Origin: Candidatus Kerfeldbacteria bacterium
GTDB lineage: Bacteria > Patescibacteriota > Patescibacteriia > UBA9570
Assembly: GCA_003512175.1 (NCBI GenBank)
Contig: DOSP01000063.1
Location: 794-16,780 of the forward strand
Direction of reading: 5' to 3'
Length of the DNA: 15,987 nucleotides
The position numbers and the translations under genes were made by a program. Shown one piece after another: positions 12,088 through 15,987 of the stretch. Below the pieces are notes generated by a model that was given only the letters and a program-made list of their open reading frames with translations, was not told the origin of the DNA and did not search any database. How positions within the stretch are numbered: position 1 is the stretch's first letter; the number at the start of each line of letters is the position of its first letter.

Positions 12088-14161
12088 TGTTTTGTAGTAT
12101 CAGTTGGTTAGAATCGGTTATGCCCACATTAGCAATCGTTTTGCCTTTGATGGATAAATGGAGTACTCCATTCTGATAGGACAAAGCGTGGGTGTTATCC
12201 GTGGTACCTCGAATAATTAAAGAATCTTTAGCCACGAAGGTATTGTCATCCATAATTACAAAGGGGCGAAGAATAGTTTGCTTTGCGTTACGTATTTTTT
12301 TCGCGACCACCAACAACTGATCTCCAGTTGTTGGATTGACGAATGCTTTGACGGCAGCATAAAACTCATAATACCCACTATTATTGCCTTTGCGGTTGAG
12401 CATACGGCAAGTCTGCTGACTAAATGTGTAGGCATCGCGAACGCTGATACAAGTCAAATAGATATCGATCGTCGCATACCGTTTTCCATCGTCCAGGATG
12501 GCCCATTGCTTGGGAAAACGGGTACTTGATCCTGCACCGGTATAGAACGAATAGTACTTTTGTCTTTTTCGCTCATACTGCGCAGTTACAGTAAACGTTT
12601 CATCGTTATAATCAATGTCAAGTAGTTTTCCATTTTTCCTGTAGCTATATGTATATCCCTCATCAACCGGGCCATCGCAATCATTATCGATCAAATTAGC
12701 GGTGTTATCTGTGTGCCCTGGATACACTTTCGCACTCTGATTATTACAATCTCCCCTCACCCCGGTAAAGCCATCACTGTCGCTGTCTATAGAATAGGCA
12801 ATATATACATCATAGCCGCTACTCAAGAAAACAATGTCCGTTTTTGTGTCTCCGTTGAGATCACCAAGTTGGCTTGTACTGGTCGCACCGCTAAATGTAA
12901 AGGTGCTATCATCAATCTGCACATCGGCGGAACCATAGTACAGATCGGATGCCCCATAGGTGGTCCCCCCATACTTGATAGGAAAACTCTCTTGAGAATT
13001 ATGCACAAAAAAATCCTCATATCCGTCATTATTCACATCGCCACTGGTGAGCGTGCATGAGCTACAGGATACCGGCAGAACCGCTGCAGCGGTATCAATA
13101 CCCACTACCACTTCACCGCTCCACATGGTTGTCGCAGATCCCAATAACACATAGAGCTCAGAACCAGTTTGCATTATTAGATCTTCTGCCCCATCGCCAT
13201 TGATATCTAAGGTGGTTTCAAGAGTAGCTCCCCCTGTAGACGTTAACACCGCATTACGAGTTTCTGCGGTAAAATTCATGTCCCCAGTCAACGGCCCATA
13301 GAGTATCGAATGCTCTGTGCCGGTTGCTTCACCATCCTCAATCACATAGGTTGTTGCTACAAGATCATTAATCCCATCACCAGACAAATCCACAGCCGTG
13401 TCGTCCCAAAGCAAGAGGTCAGTTGCAGTGCCGCTCGTCAGCGTGGCTGATGCAGTGGTTAAATCAACCGTACCGCTGAGTGGTTCAGTTGTTGCACTTC
13501 CAAAAAAATAATACACACTACCAACGTAAGTTGTCGCATCATCGCTCGTTGTGATTTCGATGAGATTTATGGAAAGATCATCAATACCGTCGCCACTCAC
13601 GTCGCCTCGACCAGCCATCGAAAAATAAGTGCTATCCGCCTCCGTGTCTGGTAACTCAATCGTAGCCGCGGCATCTGCCGGAAAAACAATTGTTTCAGGT
13701 AAGTCGGCCCGGCCATAATAAATGTAGGCCTTTGACATATAATAAGTACTACTGGAATCAGCGATATAAAAATCGTCATAGCCATCGGCATTGATGTCAC
13801 CAATATAATCCATCGTACAACTTATGCAGAAGGGTTCCGTCACCGTCATAATGGTGTCGCTGTTCTCTAACTTCCGCTGAGCTGTAATGACATCGCCACC
13901 CAATTGAATGGCACCATATCCGTATGAACTTGCCATTAACAAGTCATCGCTGTTATCCCCATTCACATCACCTAAACGATGTGAACTGACCGCACTGCTA
14001 TACTGTGAACCAGGCTCAATTTCCCCATACAATTTAGGAAAACCTTCGTACGGATACACTACCGTTCTGGTGGCTGCAGTCGCGCTGTATGGTAACGTGA
14101 AACACAAACCGACAATCCCCAGTAGTATATATCGAGTAAGTCGCTGCATAGTAATTGGCAT
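12077..14161 (-). CDS. Secreted FG-GAP (integrin-alpha-like) propeller protein with MopE-type metal-binding motif
   Basis: The 694-residue protein has a signal peptide (1-29; cleavage likely after ATA). Seven DxNxDxxxD-type calcium loops are spaced 56-71 residues apart, at 65-73, 122-130, 187-195, 258-266, 319-327, 375-383 and 434-442 (for example DINADGYDD), matching a seven-bladed FG-GAP/VCBS propeller like that of integrin alpha subunits. The segment 459-502 (DSDSDGF, GDCNN, YPG, IDNDCDGPVDEG) is a recognisable putative metal-binding motif of the MopE type. A C-terminal beta-rich region (503-694) is unassigned. CxxC pairs sit just before the second and sixth loops. It is the first gene of the overlapping - strand operon and diverges from the small membrane protein gene across 38 bases. 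The role is probably calcium-dependent surface adhesion. A second ATG at codon 5 is an alternative start. Confidence 0.82.
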   Translation of the reverse strand: MPITMQRLTRYILLGIVGLCFTLPYSATAATRTVVYPYEGFPKLYGEIEPGSQYSSAVSSHRLGDVNGDNSDDLLMASSYGYGAIQLGGDVITAQRKLENSDTIMTVTEPFCISCTMDYIGDINADGYDDFYIADSSSTYYMSKAYIYYGRADLPETIVFPADAAATIELPDTEADSTYFSMAGRGDVSGDGIDDLSINLIEITTSDDATTYVGSVYYFFGSATTEPLSGTVDLTTASATLTSGTATDLLLWDDTAVDLSGDGINDLVATTYVIEDGEATGTEHSILYGPLTGDMNFTAETRNAVLTSTGGATLETTLDINGDGAEDLIMQTGSELYVLLGSATTMWSGEVVVGIDTAAAVLPVSCSSCTLTSGDVNNDGYEDFFVHNSQESFPIKYGGTTYGASDLYYGSADVQIDDSTFTFSGATSTSQLGDLNGDTKTDIVFLSSGYDVYIAYSIDSDSDGFTGVRGDCNNQSAKVYPGHTDNTANLIDNDCDGPVDEGYTYSYRKNGKLLDIDYNDETFTVTAQYERKRQKYYSFYTGAGSSTRFPKQWAILDDGKRYATIDIYLTCISVRDAYTFSQQTCRMLNRKGNNSGYYEFYAAVKAFVNPTTGDQLLVVAKKIRNAKQTILRPFVIMDDNTFVAKDSLIIRGTTDNTHALSYQNGVLHLSIKGKTIANVGITDSNQLILQNSEN

Positions 14162-14186
14162 TCTATCATCGGCCCAATAAATAGGC

Positions 14187-14192
14187 TATACT
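14187..14192 (+). promoter_or_regulatory. Candidate -10 element of the 14200-15987 gene cluster
   Basis: TATACT lies seven bases before the ATG at 14200, in the 38-base gap between divergent genes. No good -35 sits at the usual distance (TTGGCA at 14155-14160 is too far, though it could pair with TAAATA at 14178-14183). The spacing would again give a leaderless or nearly leaderless mRNA. The whole promoter would overlap the start of the divergent FG-GAP gene. Confidence 0.3.
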
Positions 14193-14199
14193 GAGCGTA

Positions 14200-14457
14200 A
14201 TGGATCTCGAAAAAGAAGTGAGTCTAATTCAAGAACGTAATCAACGGGTTGAAGCCGATAAGGCCTGGGAGACCAGCGCTTTTCGCGTTATCACCATTAC
14301 CACGATGACCTATGTGGTAGCAGTCGTTGTACTCTATCTGATGGACATCGAGCGGTTCTATCTCAGTGCGCTGATTCCAACGGTTGGTTTTTTTCTATCC
14401 GTACAGTCACTGCCGTTGATCAAACGGTGGTGGGTTGCCACGCGCTGGCGCCACTAA
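14200..14457 (+). CDS. Small two-helix membrane protein, conserved in Patescibacteria-like genomes
   Basis: This 85-residue protein has a charged N-terminal helix (1-27) containing RVEADKAWETSAFR. Two transmembrane segments at about 30-48 and 54-73 are joined by a short loop (DIERFY), and a basic Trp-rich tail (KRWWVATRWRH) follows. Short proteins with the VEADKAWETS motif and two such helices are familiar in candidate-phyla genomes, but no function is known to me. It begins 38 bases from a divergent gene and is followed after 3 bases by the next gene, so it heads a probable three-gene transcript ending in the M23 peptidase. Confidence 0.75.
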   Translation: MDLEKEVSLIQERNQRVEADKAWETSAFRVITITTMTYVVAVVVLYLMDIERFYLSALIPTVGFFLSVQSLPLIKRWWVATRWRH

Positions 14458-14460
14458 TCT

Positions 14461-14991
14461 ATGGCTATGTGGCAAGACAACTTTGATGCATTTACTCCCC
14501 AACAAAAAAAAGTGTTACGGCATGCTCTTAGTGGTTTGTATGATCAATTGCGTTATGCTAGACAGTTCGGACAACTCTGCGAGAAGCATAATGTGACGGA
14601 TTATTCTACAGAGGTGATTGCTGTGTTTGATGAAAACTTTAGGAATGGCAAATACGATGCAACCGGCATTATCCAAGCCATGCTGGATGGAAGTAAAACG
14701 GATGCAGTGGCGGCCGATCTTGCCACCTTTTTGACTGACTACCTACAAGGAGAAATAGTAGGTTATGAAATGATGGAGAGTTTGGATAAAGACCCAGATG
14801 CAAGAGCAGATTCAGAGATTAAAATATCCGTACCGGAACTACGCAAAAAACTCGACACAGTAATGGATGATGTCCGCACCGGATTTCCCGAGCTCGAGGC
14901 AGACATCCGACAGCGGTTATCTGCGTGGCGGATGGAGATGCGAGAGAGAAAAGATCTTGGCCTGCGGCATGGACCTGAAGGCATCGCATAA
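14461..14991 (+). CDS. Hypothetical soluble, mostly helical protein
   Basis: The 176-residue protein belongs to no family I recognise. It has no signal peptide or membrane segment and one cysteine (near 40), and it is rich in charged amphipathic stretches (for example ELRKKLDTVMDDVRTGFPEL, 125-144), so it is probably helical and cytoplasmic. Lengths and spacing fit a real gene: it starts 3 bases after the upstream stop, ends 2 bases before the next start, and the frame stays open for 176 codons with neighbour-like codon use. Met3 (14467) is an alternative start. Neither start has a Shine-Dalgarno. The context with a membrane protein and a cell-wall peptidase gives no firm role. Confidence 0.65.
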   Translation: MAMWQDNFDAFTPQQKKVLRHALSGLYDQLRYARQFGQLCEKHNVTDYSTEVIAVFDENFRNGKYDATGIIQAMLDGSKTDAVAADLATFLTDYLQGEIVGYEMMESLDKDPDARADSEIKISVPELRKKLDTVMDDVRTGFPELEADIRQRLSAWRMEMRERKDLGLRHGPEGIA

Positions 14992-14993
14992 AC

Positions 14994-15987
14994 ATGAAAC
15001 TAGTTATCTGCCTATTTTTTACACTGGCACCACTGACGGTGACTGCTGCAGAAATACGCGACATTATTTTTCCGGTGATTGGCAGTGTCAGTTACACCGA
15101 TGATTTTGGTGCGCCACGGTCTGGGCACACCCATGAGGGGAACGATTTGCTGGGTAGCAAAGGCTTACCGTTGATTGCCGCAGTGGATGGCACAATTCGG
15201 TATGTGGCTTGGCCTGAACCAGACTATGGGTATTATGTATCGATTACGGATAAGGATGGCTATCGTTATGTGTACATCCATATCAATAACGACACGCCAG
15301 GCACGGATGATGGCAACGGCGGCGGGATCAATGCGTACGCTCCTTATGTTGAATCTAGTTATCCAGTAAAAGCTGGCCAACTGATTGGCTGGATGGGCGA
15401 TAGTGGTAATGCCGAGAGTACCACACCGCATTTGCATTTCGAAATTCGTACACCCGATGGCGAAGCTTTTAGTCCATACAACAGTTTACAGACCGCCGAA
15501 CACATCTCGAGCCCGGTTGTAGCAGAACAATTAGATGGAGAATTACTACCGTATGGTGAATTCACGGGTGGAGCGCAGGTAGCCTTGGGGAACATTGATG
15601 GTGATACCGCTATTGAACTAGTCACTGGGACAGGCAGCGGAGGTGGGCCACAGGTACGCGTGTTTGAGCGCACAGGTGATGTGATCAGTAGTTTTTTTGC
15701 CTACGATGAACAGTTTCATGGGGGTATTGATGTGGCAGTCGCAGATGGTCTGATCGTCACTGCAGCTGGGCCAGGTGGCGGTCCTCATATTCGGCTGTTT
15801 CGGGCAAATGGAAAACCGGTACGCGGTTGGTTTGCCTATGATCAGTCGTTTCGCGGTGGAGTGAGTGTGACCGCGGCTGATCTCGATGGCGATGGAAAAT
15901 CCGAAATTATCACGGCACCAAAAGGCAGTGCGGCACCGCTTGTGCGGGTGTTTACCCAGCGTGGCAAGTTACTGCATGAATTTTATG
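14994..15987 (+). CDS. Secreted M23-family metallopeptidase fused to FG-GAP-like repeats (partial, 3' end outside window)
   Basis: The frame is open to the right edge (331 full codons visible). The signal peptide covers 1-19 (hydrophobic core 3-15, cleavage likely after TAA). The M23/LytM domain spans about 25-165: zinc ligands H47 and D51 (HEGND) and H148, plus catalytic-type H96 (YVYIHIN) and H146 (the HLHFE motif at 146-150), so the active site is complete. M23 enzymes cleave peptidoglycan cross-bridges. From 188 onward come repeats of about 45-50 residues with GGGPxVRVF and (F/W)FAYDxxFxGG; loops NIDGDTAIE (200-208) and DLDGDGKSE (296-304) resemble calcium sites. The coupling of M23 with such repeats is common in Patescibacteria. 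The start is 2 bases after the upstream stop. The repeats may anchor or target the enzyme on the surface (inference). Confidence 0.85.
   Translation, partial: MKLVICLFFTLAPLTVTAAEIRDIIFPVIGSVSYTDDFGAPRSGHTHEGNDLLGSKGLPLIAAVDGTIRYVAWPEPDYGYYVSITDKDGYRYVYIHINNDTPGTDDGNGGGINAYAPYVESSYPVKAGQLIGWMGDSGNAESTTPHLHFEIRTPDGEAFSPYNSLQTAEHISSPVVAEQLDGELLPYGEFTGGAQVALGNIDGDTAIELVTGTGSGGGPQVRVFERTGDVISSFFAYDEQFHGGIDVAVADGLIVTAAGPGGGPHIRLFRANGKPVRGWFAYDQSFRGGVSVTAADLDGDGKSEIITAPKGSAAPLVRVFTQRGKLLHEFY

Noticed and set aside
9606..14898. Shared 11-base string GAGCTCGAGGC near 9607 and 14890
   Set aside because: It encodes ELEA-like residues in two unrelated genes and has no flanking similarity; probably chance.

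Overview
The window looks like a chromosomal segment from a member of the Patescibacteria (Candidate Phyla Radiation). This is an inference. It rests on an M23 peptidase fused to FG-GAP-like repeats, a small two-helix membrane protein with a VEADKAWETS motif, several large exported Ser/Thr-rich proteins built from beta-sandwich and propeller modules, short or negative intergenic distances, and start codons that mostly lack a Shine-Dalgarno sequence. The genetic code appears standard: UGA is used as a stop and does not interrupt the long genes.

Region 1 (1-3421, + strand) is a compact four-gene run with overlaps or a 2-base gap: the C-terminal end of a probable DHHA1-type phosphoesterase, an intact APS kinase (CysC), a multi-pass GT-C-like glycosyltransferase and a CDP-alcohol phosphatidyltransferase. 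Together they suggest activated sulfate (PAPS) production and recycling coupled to membrane glycan or glycolipid synthesis. The run is followed by two strong hairpins.

Region 2 (3422-3850) holds a solitary Phd/YefM-like antitoxin gene with an apparently leaderless promoter. Its terminator lies inside the 3' end of the oppositely oriented neighbour.

Region 3 (3806-8050, - strand) is one 1414-residue secreted protein: about ten tandem carboxypeptidase-regulatory-like beta-sandwich repeats, a ZU5-like module, an acidic linker and a very basic FnIII domain. Next come a tRNA-Ser(CGA) gene with an encoded CCA end and a small relic resembling the YdeI/OmdA family.

Region 4 (8430-14161) contains a membrane-anchored beta-propeller protein (+), tail-to-tail with a three-gene overlapping operon on the - strand. 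In transcription order the operon encodes a seven-loop FG-GAP propeller with a MopE-type metal-binding motif, a membrane-anchored ZU5-like protein, and an FnIII plus propeller protein. The ZU5-like and FnIII modules at the C-terminus of the giant protein recur, separated, in the second and third operon genes, so Regions 3 and 4 look like one cell-surface system.

Region 5 (14200-15987, + strand) starts 38 bases from the divergent operon. It encodes a two-helix membrane protein, a helical hypothetical protein, and a secreted M23 metallopeptidase with FG-GAP-like repeats that runs off the window. No CRISPR array, insertion sequence or complete mobile element was seen.
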